Shown here piece after piece: positions 24,012-33,479 of a DNA stretch of 64,000 bases. How positions within the stretch are numbered: the stretch's first letter is position 1; each line of letters starts with the position of its first letter. Position numbers and translations under genes: made by a program. Source of the DNA: Dermanyssus gallinae (lineage: Eukaryota > Arthropoda > Arachnida > Mesostigmata > Dermanyssidae); contig QVRM01001782.1 of the NCBI GenBank assembly GCA_003439945.1, positions 1,194,001 through 1,258,000 on the forward strand, given 5' to 3'. The notes under the pieces were generated by a model. The model saw only the letters and a list, made by a program, of their open reading frames with translations. It was not told the origin of the DNA and did no database searches.

Positions 24012-24762
24012 CTGATGCGGGTCAGTGGTGCCCGAACAAATCACAGGCGAGCCTGGTTGGACGCTACTGGGGCGGAGCTGAAGTACTTCCAGAGCTTCAA
24101 CTGCTGCTACTGCTGCTGTTATTGTCGTCGACACACAACACGAATCGTGAGTAGGTGAAGCTTGGGTAAGGGTAGTCGTGTTTTCAGCCTGCTGAACATT
24201 GCTTGGGCACTCAGTACTGATGGTGGTGTACACCTTATCCTCACGCTCGTTCAGGTGCCCTCTATATAGGCTAGACTTGGCGTTTGACACCACCGGGAAG
24301 GCCTGTGGTACCGCGCAGTCCTGAACTGTCCGCGATGTAGCACCTACGATGGGGGACGAGCCGCTTATATTACGTAATGAATCAATCGAGGATGAATTAA
24401 TTTCGAGAGATGATTGCACCGCCTTGACATCGACGAGCGTAGAAGGATCATTTTGAACCGAAAGCTCTTCTAGTCGACTGTCGAAGCTGCGAACAGCATC
24501 ACCAAATTGACTGGCTGCTGACACAGGACTAATAGATATGAATAGCGTCCCCCTATCTGTGTGTGGAGTGCCGACGGGCGACTCTGCTTTGTGGAGGTGA
24601 ACATCCTTGTGCTCGGCATCAGCGGCCATCAGCAAAGCTGTGCTTGAGCAACTCTTAGCTGGAGCATTATGAATGGTATTCTGTTCATCTCGAGGCTCGT
24701 TTGAAATGGGCATCGCATTTGCGAAGGCTTTAATGTCACTGCCGAACACGGGGGTTCTATCA
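24012..24762 (-). CDS. Large Ser-rich protein, exon 2
   Basis: Continuation of the gene whose first exon ends at 25,055. The 292-base intron (24,763-25,054) has donor GTAAGT and acceptor TTGATTGCAG. The exon adds 250 codons beginning D-R-T-P-V-F and ending C-S-G-T-T-D-P-H-Q. It is Ser/Thr/Val-rich, with a helical stretch near the end (AAVAAVEALEVLQLR). It stops at donor CATCAG|GTAGTG in phase 0. No domain is recognised. The downstream partner is uncertain: an exon at 13,369 has the same phase and a good acceptor, and a short one at 23,835 would close the protein much sooner. Confidence 0.75.
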
Positions 24763-25054
24763 CTGCAATCAAAAGGGCCAGCGTTACGATACCAACGTTA
24801 CATCAGTAGTCATTTTGTGAGTACATTTTGGACAGCATATGAGAAAGTAGACAGAAGTACTCATACACACTCAACTAGATTCCTGCTAGCTACGACCAGG
24901 ATAGGGAAGAGGATTGCTTTAAAGCAAATTCCTCCGCCCTTTTGCATACGTACATACATACATAGAAATGCCACAAAAACTAGAGGCAACGCAAAAATAT
25001 GCTTTACGTACGAATGCGGCAAGCAAGCCTGCTTTAAGAGCTCTGTAAACTTAC

Positions 25055-27069
25055 CCGACCCTCCTGAGCAGCTCCTTTGTTATGCTTGTCGTTGAGTCGT
25101 AATGTTCTAGGTATTGACGAAGCCATTGGGTGTCGGGTAAGTCGGGCTGAAGACGTTGGAATTCACCAATGATGCGCCGCAGACGACTTTCCCCCAAAGC
25201 GAGTAGATGGCACTGGCTGTCGCCAGCATCGAGAACAACTGAAACGGCTTCGTGCAGAAAGCGAGCTAACTGAGCAACGTAGTGCCGCTGTGCTCGAAGT
25301 CCTTCCAAGGTAACGACTTCTCCTGCTTTTTGCTTCGAGGCAACGGCGGTCTCGTTCGGTCCTTCCTTGCTCGGCAATGAGGACCGGCACTGACCTCCGT
25401 GAGCCTTCATCTCGTTGCAATTTTGACTAGTTTGATGTCGTGCGTTGTCTATAGAAGCACTAGGTTCCGCGGTAATCTCGTCCTGACACGAGTTGTCTCG
25501 CTCTGCGCTCAGCAGCGACTGTAACATTGTCTGCTGTTGAGCCAAGTAGCTGCGCATATCTTTTTGACTTGGTGCCGTTTTTACTAAAATCGGGGAGAGA
25601 TTTCGGTATTCAATCTGGTGACCTGGCGGCGACACACGCCTGAATTGCCTCCCCTTACTGGCTTCATCCCGTAATAGTGCAACACCGGAATCACCCTTCA
25701 TGGCGACATTATGATCAGGGCTGAGTCGGTATGATCCAGTATCTAGAGACGTAAATAGAGACTCCAGATCTGGCAATGTGCTAATAAGCGCGCCGTCCAC
25801 GCCCATGTTCGCCGTTGGCAGAACGTTTCCACTCTGAGTCAAGCTAGAACTACAGTCTGTTGCCACTGAAATAGTTTGTTTCTCTTCTACAGCGTTTGTA
25901 TTATCGGGTAGCAATAATAGGTCGTCCAACGATGCCTTTGAAGGAGAATCTACTAACGCTGTCTTCATTTTCGACTTCAATGCGCCCTTGCATCCGAAGG
26001 AGCTGCGGTCCGAAACAGTGGTTTCGTTTTTCTTTGCAGGAGACTCCCGAGTTGAGCCACAGTTGACCGTCGATTCACTCGCAGATTCTGGCACATTGGG
26101 CGAACGGGGTTCTTGTATTCCCGCACGCCTGCCCCTTGAAAGAAGTGATTTTTCTGGTGAAGAACTAGCTGGTGAGGTACTACTACCCTTTGTAGCAAAT
26201 GGCTTGCTGCTGAACGATCTCGATTCTGGCAGCATTTTGTCACCGTTGATCTGCCCAGACACTTGAGGCGACCAGACTTTATGCACGGTACGCATTCGAT
26301 GAATGATTTCATCAGCGTCCTTTTTTGCCTTTCGCATAAGAGCGCCCATATATGCCACAGAGTCCTTTCGACGTTTCAACATTTTATCCGTCCTGGTGGC
26401 CTTGCTTTCTGCAGCGTTTATTTGTTCCTGACTATTGAATGAAGCACGAGCACGTTTGATTGAAGTCGACGTCGGTGTGTTGTTGTTGCTGCCCGCTTTG
26501 CGATCATTATTTCTACTGACAAATGTCTGAAGCTGTTGTTGGGTCAGGTTCGATCCTAGGAGCTTCTGTTCAGGACTGCTTCCATTTCCACTTAGCAGGC
26601 TTCGTAGTTTCGTAGGAAATGTCACCTCATCTATGTGGCTGCTCTCTTTGGCAACTCCAGGACTTTTCACGCGTAGATCTATTTGAGGAAACATTTCTGA
26701 TGCACTGTTTGGCTTCTCGCCACAAGAGGAACCTTTTCGTTGTTCGGTTTCCGACGTAGTGGGAACAATCTTAAATCGTTTTTTGCACCTGTTCGTAATC
26801 TTGGTCGTGACACAGTCAGTCGGAAACGATTTGAGTTCGATGAGCTTTCGTGGTGTGTTCATGGATGCTGGCGGGCGATGCGTTTGATGTGGTGCAACGC
26901 TAACAGCAGTTGTTCGAGGAGATAGGTCTGCTTTCGGTATTACATCCTGACAGAATTTTACATCTTGCCGTTCGCTTTCAATAGCTGAAGATCGTTGCTG
27001 CAATTTATTTGCATGCGGCGATGCGGTGGGCAAGCCTGTGCTTGCGGATTGCTGCGATACTGTATGCAT
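25055..27069 (-). CDS. Large Ser-rich protein, exon 1, unrecognised
   Basis: I do not recognise this protein. 671 codons are open on the - strand from an ATG at 27,069; an in-frame TGA 12 bases upstream supports that start. The protein is rich in Ser, Thr, Lys and Arg, mostly low-complexity and probably disordered, with basic patches (KNRKKRF-type, TDKMLKRRKDS). The end is helical (LEGLRAQRHYVAQLARFLHE and onward to LLRRV) and looks like a folded or coiled segment. The exon ends in a strong donor, GTCGG|GTAAGT, after two bases of a codon. The next exon at 24,762 starts with one base after TTGATTGCAG, so the joined codon is GGT (Gly) and the frame stays open. Long open frame in a repeat-filled window, consistent splice phases and absence of transposon motifs make it a host gene. 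Possible centrosomal or cytoskeletal role is only a guess from composition. Confidence 0.8.
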
Positions 27070-27507
27070 AGCTCCACTTCAGCACATAAACATGTCCAGA
27101 TAGAATAGAATAGAAATCGACGTGTCACAATATATAACGGTAATTTACTACTGCATTAAACTTAATTGTGTGCAAATATTCTGTGCACTATCTTCTGTGC
27201 ACGTAATGAATATTAGATTATTTAGTTGCACCCCCGCGTCAATTTGTTGTGTTGGATGTGCGTAGGATGGAGGACAATTCACCGGAGTGGCGACTTTTAC
27301 AGGTGCCCTCAGTGATCAGTAGCAATCTGAAATTTTTCAGGAACCACAAAATATGTTAGATATGCTTGTAAAATCCAAAATAGAGGGCCCAAACTTATCA
27401 AATATTTATCCAATATAGCAAATGGAAACGTCTTAAGTTCACGAAGTGTGACCATACATTAGATTCGAATTACACTTATTTAATTATATGATGTAAATAT
27501 TAAGTTA

Positions 27508-28024
27508 ATGTCCCTGTTCTTGCCATTTTGGTACCCACTCGTTTCGGAGGCGTGTTTAGGCATGACTCTAAGCAACATCAGCATGGAAAATAACGATATT
27601 TTTATAATAGGGCGGGTATTACTGGGACGGCCGGATTATATATATATACTGCTTGGGCGCCAAACGCTTAGTTCTTTTCTAAAAACGCGGAGATATAATG
27701 AATGTAATAGTGTACATTCGGAGCGTTTTGCTGTACGGATTCCGAGAAGATATGTTGTCCTAATTCAAAATCTCTGCAGTTTGTTTAAACGTCTCCACCA
27801 TCGTCAGGAACGATTCAATCAACAAACCGACCTGCCGAGATTGATTTTCCAAGTGTTTCGGCAAATGGCAATCCGGTCAATCCCCTTTGATGAGGAGGAA
27901 ATTCCGCGCTTCAAGATGCGACAAAACCGAATGAGTACCACTCCAGACCCCGAGGATGAAGTTGAAGTTGATCAAGCAACAATTTTCAGGGTCCTCAAAA
28001 GGCTTGGAGTAACTTCTATGCTTT
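27508..28024 (+). CDS. Candidate exon, unrecognised charged protein
   Basis: A 174-codon open frame ends in a strong donor, ATGCTTT|GTAAGT, so the real exon probably ends at 28,024. The convincing part is the second half: R-R-Y-V-V-L-I-Q-N-L, a basic helix (FKRLHHRQERFNQQ), then FDEEEIPRFKMRQNR and an acidic stretch PDPEDEVEVDQ. The first 60 codons run through low-complexity AT-rich sequence and may be intron; acceptors near 27,700 (AACGCGGAG or ATTCGGAG) are plausible but weak. No family is recognised and no next exon is identified. It lies 440 bases upstream of the 5' end of the - strand gene, head to head. Confidence 0.35.
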
Positions 28025-28168
28025 GTAAGTAGATTCCTCACAAACAGAGTAACGCCAAAAATCTGAAGTGCAGGCGCGTATGTATTTCTCTAGAAACGTC
28101 TCTGTAATATTTTCGCTAGGAACTTAAATTGTATTATTAGGTCATGTTTCGGTATTGTTGCAATTGCA

Positions 28169-28819
28169 TTAGAGGCGTTCATTAAATTTCGAAAACGGCA
28201 TTCGTTGTGTCAATTTTGAACACATAGAATACGCTATGTATGCATGTATAAAAAATATCACCAATTCAACACACAAACAGTCGCGCTGATGGACTTGTCT
28301 CATGATGATATTTGGTGCAAATGAAGCTGTAGAAGGCACAGCGACACTCGCGAGGGTTATGAAGCCCTGTTCAATGGCACAATTTGTAATGGAACCCATT
28401 GTCGCAAAAAAAAGCAGTTTCATTCATGCATTGTCCAACATTGCGGGTCTTATCCTATAGAACGCTCATGGCACTTCTCTCATATTTAGCCACGTCCCCG
28501 GGACTCTCGCACAGAAGCCGTAGGCGATAGATGAAAGCGGTTCAGCGGATCCTCGTTGAACGGCGTCATCCTCGACAAACTATAGGGTAGTTTATTCTGT
28601 GCGTTTCTGGAGGAGCCCAAAACTCTCCTTCATTTTGTCGAGAGCGTTAAGCTGCTTATCGGATAAGTATTTCCACACTATTGATATACCATATGATGCC
28701 ACCAAGACGACCATCAGGTCGAACAGCATTAGTATTGTCGTTACTAAGAGTTTCTGTAGCACCGAAATTGAGGCCATCGATACAGTGCTGCTATTAACTC
28801 GCTGAGATATGTGCACCAA
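28169..28819 (-). other. Two short hydrophobic ORFs, unassigned
   Basis: The - strand holds LVTTILMLFDLMVVLVASYG (28,592-28,819), one likely membrane span, and CVELVIFFIHAYIAYSMC (28,169-28,423), another. They may be exons of a membrane protein, but no clean splice sites or family match are visible, and random AT-rich DNA can give such peptides. Confidence 0.2.
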
Positions 28820-28984
28820 GAACGATGTGCCGTTTACTTTAGCTTAACGCCCTGAGAAGTAAAATCCGAGACAAAATCTACAAACAAAAACTAAGCATAC
28901 CACTTCTACTCAGGGGCAAATATAATTTTTAATATTTGTATAGGGAATTGTAAAGCTCGTTGAAGCAAAAATTATTTTCCAATG

Positions 28985-29640
28985 CAGCATGGCCTCTGAG
29001 AAGTCTTGTTTCGGAGTAAAAGTGAAATTGCTAAAATCTATGTCGTGGGAGTTGTTGCCCGACACAGGAGCACCAGAAGCGTTATTCCATAGCTGGTGTT
29101 CTTGCTACCGAATCTGCCGATTGTTTCTCAGGGACGCCATCGAGCAGTTACTACGGGATAATGATAAAAAGTTCTGTGGGCTTCTGTGACGCTATGACGA
29201 ATGATTGATCTGATGAAGTAAGTCATTTAAGATGAAAGACTTCTGGAAAATCTTAATTACTCCTCAACCACGGATCGCCATAGATTTGATATCGAAATGA
29301 TCGTCATTAAATGCCTGAATGCGTTAAATCTGAGCGCTGTAAATTGTCGTAGGGTTATGATTTTGAGGTATTGAACGTGAAAGCTAATAATAGAACTTCA
29401 TTTTTTTGCGAATTCTCTTCTAAACGATAATGTGGCTTCTGGTAGCCTGCATTGTATGTTTTCCAAAAAGCAGAATTTTCTCGAGCATGATAATGTGCTT
29501 TGTTTCTGTATAAGAGAACTGGTTGCCTCGTAATCGCACATATGGTACTCCCATGTCGGGTAACAATACTAGTGTTAAAGATTTTAGTAATTTTACTCTT
29601 ACAACGAAACAAGATTCAGCAGAGTGTTCCAGTGGAAATC
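28985..29640. repeat. Pair of diverged inverted repeats, possibly coding
   Basis: The segment at 28,990-29,100 read on the - strand gives SGNNSHDIDFSNFTFTPKQD; the segment at 29,550-29,625 read on the + strand gives SGNNTSVKDFSNFTLTTKQD. The DNA is also similar as an inverted pair. They may be two copies of an unknown element or exons of a duplicated gene; I do not recognise the peptide. Confidence 0.5.
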
Positions 29641-29699
29641 ATATTTTACAAAAAAGGGGCTCTACAATTCTCTTATGAAAACATTTTCTGGACACCCTC

Positions 29700-30070
29700 T
29701 ATTCGACAGTTAGACGAACACATGGATATACATTGATGAGGCCCGGTAGATCATTGAGTGAGAATGACAATGGAGTCCGGACTTAGTTATGTATCTCTGA
29801 AGACTATATACAAAATGTATGCTTTTAACTCTGTTCAACATGAGTTAGTACTCCAAATGACATGAAGCCATAAACCTCACCTTTAATTCGCGCATCAATC
29901 ATATTATATGGACATACGTCTTATTGTTTAACCAATGAGCTCATAACGCAAGCAAACGGTATAAATTAAGCTGCATTTTTTGCCAAAAAAGACAGAGCGG
30001 ACATTTTAATTCTCAGACAATGGCTTCCCAGGCGATATCAGCGACATTAGGTTCCCTATATATAAGGTGC
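29700..30070. other. No gene seen
   Basis: AT-rich sequence next to the Tc1-like element. Confidence 0.5.
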
Positions 30071-30390
30071 GTTGCAAAAAAATAGCAATTTATGTTTTCT
30101 GGTGATAATTTCGGCTTGCTTTATTTGAATGGCTTGAAATTTTAAGATCATGATGTACATGACGAACCACGAGTATGGCGTTAATTTCGCAATCTCACAA
30201 TCGGTTTATACAAAAATAAAAAAGTGTGAAAAACATTGTTGCAAAATATTCGCAACATTAACATGCTAACAACACAGCTCTTTGATATACGATCCCAGGG
30301 ATCAAACGTCGTCTACCTAATTCAATCGTTCTATAGCTGCAACATATTCTATAGCTCAGTCGTTGTTCCGACGAAGCTTATGTTTAAAAC

Positions 30391-31719
30391 ATGAGTCACA
30401 GAAAGGATCTCTCGGATAACGAAAATACAAGAATTGAGGCATATGCTGAGCTCGGTCATACAGTAACTGCTATAGCAACCAGATAAGGACGGCATATGAG
30501 CACCATCAGCAGGTTCTTACACCCTGGAGTGAACCAAAGGTGTAGATCTAACAGTGGGCGTAAGCCAGTTTTGACTATTTAAGCTCGGTGTAGAATCATA
30601 CAGTTGGCTACTCATGACCAAATGTCTTCTTCCTGGATCAGGACCACTTTGGGAGTGCCAGTGCACCGATCAACAGTGTACCGAGCGTTAAGTTCTGACA
30701 AAAACGTGCGAAACGCGAAAAGAAAGCTTATGCCGCGACTGCAACCGAAGCACATTGTCGCACGGCTTGAATTTTCGCATAGATAGCAAACTTGAGAAAA
30801 CGAGTGGAAAACATCGTCTTCTCGGACGAAAATAAATTAATCTCGATGGTCCTGACGGTTGTCAGTGACTTACGGAATATTGGCGTGATGGTGGATACGG
30901 ACTCGGCGGCGGTCGATTTAACGGATGGCGTCCAGATATAAGCTGTGTGAGGGCCTGATTTGCAAGAAAAATTAATTTACAGAGTTTTAAACAAGAGCCG
31001 GTGCGGATAGTTACACGAAAGGTTGTGATGGTATTAGAGACCCCCCCCCCCTTAACTGTGAGCAATATTAGTTTTGCCTATAAGACCCGGTTACGGGGGA
31101 TGACAGGAGGTATGAGGGTTTTAGCAGGTAATACAAAGGCTTTGGTAGTCATCGAGCTACCAGCCGGCGTGTAGTCCTGCACAGCGTGCCTAAAAGCATT
31201 TCTCCCTCCTGTATTAAAAAAAAAAGTGACTTACGGAAGGAACCTATATGGTTCGCGAAACGTGTGGCCGGTGGTGGTTCTGTGAAATATTAGAGCGCGT
31301 TTGGATATAATAGGGAAGTCAGATCTAGTCGCGATTGTGGGCCGAAACAATTCCGATAAGTACCAGCGTATCGTCGGTTTCCAGTTAGTAACCCATTTCA
31401 GAAGAATTGGGGGACCTGACGCAGTTTTTCAACAAGACAACGCCACGTTTCATACCTCGCCTAGCACTATAGCCTTTTCTCAAGGACAAGGGAGTGCCAC
31501 TTTTTTATTGACCGGCATTGAACCCAGACGTGAATCCATTGAAAATCTTTGGGGACAGAAGTGAAGCAGATTTACGCAAATGGTCAACAATATGATAATT
31601 TGTCGGACCTCAAAGAAGCTGTTCAGCAAGCATGGACTGATATTCCACTTTCGTGCTTACAACAGCTCATTAACTCCATGAAAAACCGAGTTTACGATTT
31701 GATTCAAAAGAACAGATGA
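30391..31719 (+). pseudogene. Tc1-like transposase, broken
   Basis: N-terminal helix-turn-helix: ATG, RKDLSDNENTRIEAYAELGH, then STISRFLHPG. Middle: TTLGVPVHRSTVYRAL. Catalytic half in pieces: VFSDENK (first Asp), DLRKEPIWFAKRVAGGGSV, FRRIGGPDAVFQQDNAT (second Asp), IENLWGQK (Glu), ending DLKEAVQQAWTDIPLSCLQQLI and TGA at 31,717. Stops and shifts plus an insertion at 30,889 inactivate it. Confidence 0.75.
30889..31225 (+). mobile_element. Poly(A) retroposon nested in the Tc1-like transposase
   Basis: About 340 bases ending ctcctgtattaaaaaaaaaa interrupt the motif Y-W-R-D|L-R-K-E-P. The sequence gtgacttacggaa occurs just before the insert (30,865-30,877) and just after it (31,226-31,238), but eleven bases of transposase (tattggcgtga) lie inside the left boundary, so the exact duplication is unclear. 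The tail resembles 59,103-59,274. Confidence 0.65.
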
Positions 31720-32189
31720 AAAACCCTTTTCTAGAATATGAAGTATCAGATAGGTCATACAGCCCTGTTAAAAATTGAATACTCCGTAAGGCGTTATTGT
31801 TGCTAATTGTTTACAACACTGTTTTTTCACTTTTTTATTTTTTTGTATGAACCGATTGTGAGATTGCAACGAAACTAACACCACGACTTGTGATTCGTCA
31901 TGTACATCATGCCTTTAAAACCATTTCAAGCCATTCAAATGAATCAAGCCGTAATTATCACCAAAAAACATGAGTTCACCAAAAAACATCAGTTTCAATA
32001 GTCCGGAGTTCACGAACACGCTTAACAAGAAAGATGCACGTTCTAATATGCGTAAACAGAGAAAACTGAGCGCAAAAGTCCAGCTACATTCCGCGCGTCA
32101 GGAGGCTAATATAGTAAGCCCGAGGGTAGGCCGAATGGAATGAGATTCCAAGCGGCGAATCAGGGGCGTCTGTCGGGCATATCCCGTCA

Positions 32190-32560
32190 ATCAAGAAATG
32201 GAACGATCGTCCTGGAGAAAAGCTGATGTACTACTGACAGAACACGGAGATTTCCAGACATATCTGCATAGGATACAAAAGGCACTTTCGGCGTCCTGCC
32301 TCCACTGCAGGACCGGAGTCGACGACGACGCATTTCACACATGGGCCGTCTGAGGCACTGCAGCCGACTAGGGATAGGCTGGCAGACTCAGGAGTGAATG
32401 AGGCACTCCGAGAGGGAATGCAGAGTTTCGTAAAGTACATTTGCGGATCGGAAAAAAGCTTGGAAAAGGATAGATTACTGGCGGAAGGGATTCAGTGAAA
32501 GAAGGCTAATGTCGAAGCAGAACAGCTTCGGTGACCCTTCAGACCGCAGAACTATGACAC
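32190..32560 (+). mobile_element. R1-like LINE C-terminal fragment
   Basis: WRADVLLTEHGDFQTYLHRI then ALSASCLHCRTGVDDDAFHTW, the GHG-YLH-C-x2-C-H pattern of R1-like LINEs, on the + strand. An early stop follows. The 3' end may be the AATAAA at about 32,692. Confidence 0.6.
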
Positions 32561-32779
32561 AGCTCATAAAAGACCAGGTTTACAGGTTAATGGGCATCTG
32601 GCGTGTCTGACGAAAAGGGGGAACTGGGGGGTGACTACGGCCGCTTGATCCGATTGGCACTCGCCACAACTCGTCAGACCGTAGCACTATTAAATAAAGA
32701 TTCGGGCTGACAGAGCTAACAGTTGGACAAAGCACAGAGCGATCAAGGTAAATCCGCGTGCTCTAAGCTATTTTGTTTG

Positions 32780-32854
32780 GGTAGATATAGTCTATTCTGA
32801 CATTCACCTTGTCTAAATTGAAAAACGTGAAAGTTAATTTAAGAGTGGCCGGCC
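32780..32854 (-). mobile_element. tRNA-derived SINE, family 1, copy 4, headless
   Basis: Only the body is present on the - strand (ggccggccactcttaaatta to agactatat); the tRNA head is missing and a different SINE starts 8 bases on, in the opposite direction. Confidence 0.6.
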
Positions 32855-32861
32855 TAGTATA

Positions 32862-33030
32862 GTAGTGGCAGTGGCTTAGGCGGCTAACGTACCGTTCGAA
32901 ACAGGGCGTTGCCATGGCAACTACGGTTAGCAAAACATCGCTAGTTCGAGCCCCGGCCGTGCTGGTTGAATTTGTTGGACGTGGTTGTCATTGCCTTGCT
33001 GCTACATACCTCTGCTGGAGAAAGCTGATA
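32862..33030 (+). mobile_element. tRNA-derived SINE, other family
   Basis: A box GTGGCTTAGGCGGC and B box GTTCGAGCCCC, separated by an unusual 50-base spacer that includes the near palindrome gttgccatggcaac. The body goes on with gaatttgttggacg, which resembles family 2 below. Confidence 0.55.
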
Positions 33031-33385
33031 TAAATCCAGTACGAGAACGCGATGACGATAGATGCATTTAGACGATATCGTGCCCCAGGCAACTTAGCCC
33101 ATTACAAGCGTCTAAAATGCTGTTGTCAGAACGTTACAAAAAGTAATATTTTATACGAATCCACGACTTCGCGATTGGAAGGCAATGACGTTATCACTAA
33201 GCCACCCTGCTTGGTTATTCTGTGAGAAAACCTCTTGCATTTGAGTGCTTCATGTGGTTTCAAAGTCATGGAGTTACAAAAATACCCGGACTACGTATAA
33301 GTAGAAAAATGCATGTATTTCAATGGATTCTGGAGAGTCCTATGCCGTGCACCATTGTTGGCCGAGCCAACAGATTTTGCATTAA

Positions 33386-33388
<3 letters not shown>

Positions 33389-33478
<90 letters not shown>
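33389..33478. repeat. (TA)n microsatellite, longest in the window
   Basis: About 90 bases of TA with one TTT interruption near 33,468. Confidence 0.95.
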
Positions 33479-33479
33479 C

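Larger units (their letters stand above)
30075..31975 (+). mobile_element. Tc1-like DNA transposon with long terminal inverted repeats
   Basis: Left arm (about 30,085-30,240) and right arm (about 31,823-31,970) are reverse complements over about 150 bases with several mismatches. Shared words are gatgtacatgacgaa, ctcacaatcggtt, gaatggcttgaaat and acaaaaataaaaaagtg. Between them lies a decayed transposase. Total is about 1.9 kb, or 1.55 kb after removing a nested insert. Exact outer ends and TA duplication are not clear. Confidence 0.75.

Noticed and set aside
25163..25420. 85-codon Arg/Ser-rich - strand ORF
   Set aside because: Shifted-frame shadow within the long Ser-rich exon.
28985..29100. 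DEG/ENaC channel or gustatory receptor exon on the - strand
   Set aside because: The peptide and nearby hydrophobic frames are suggestive only; no family signature or valid splice chain could be shown.
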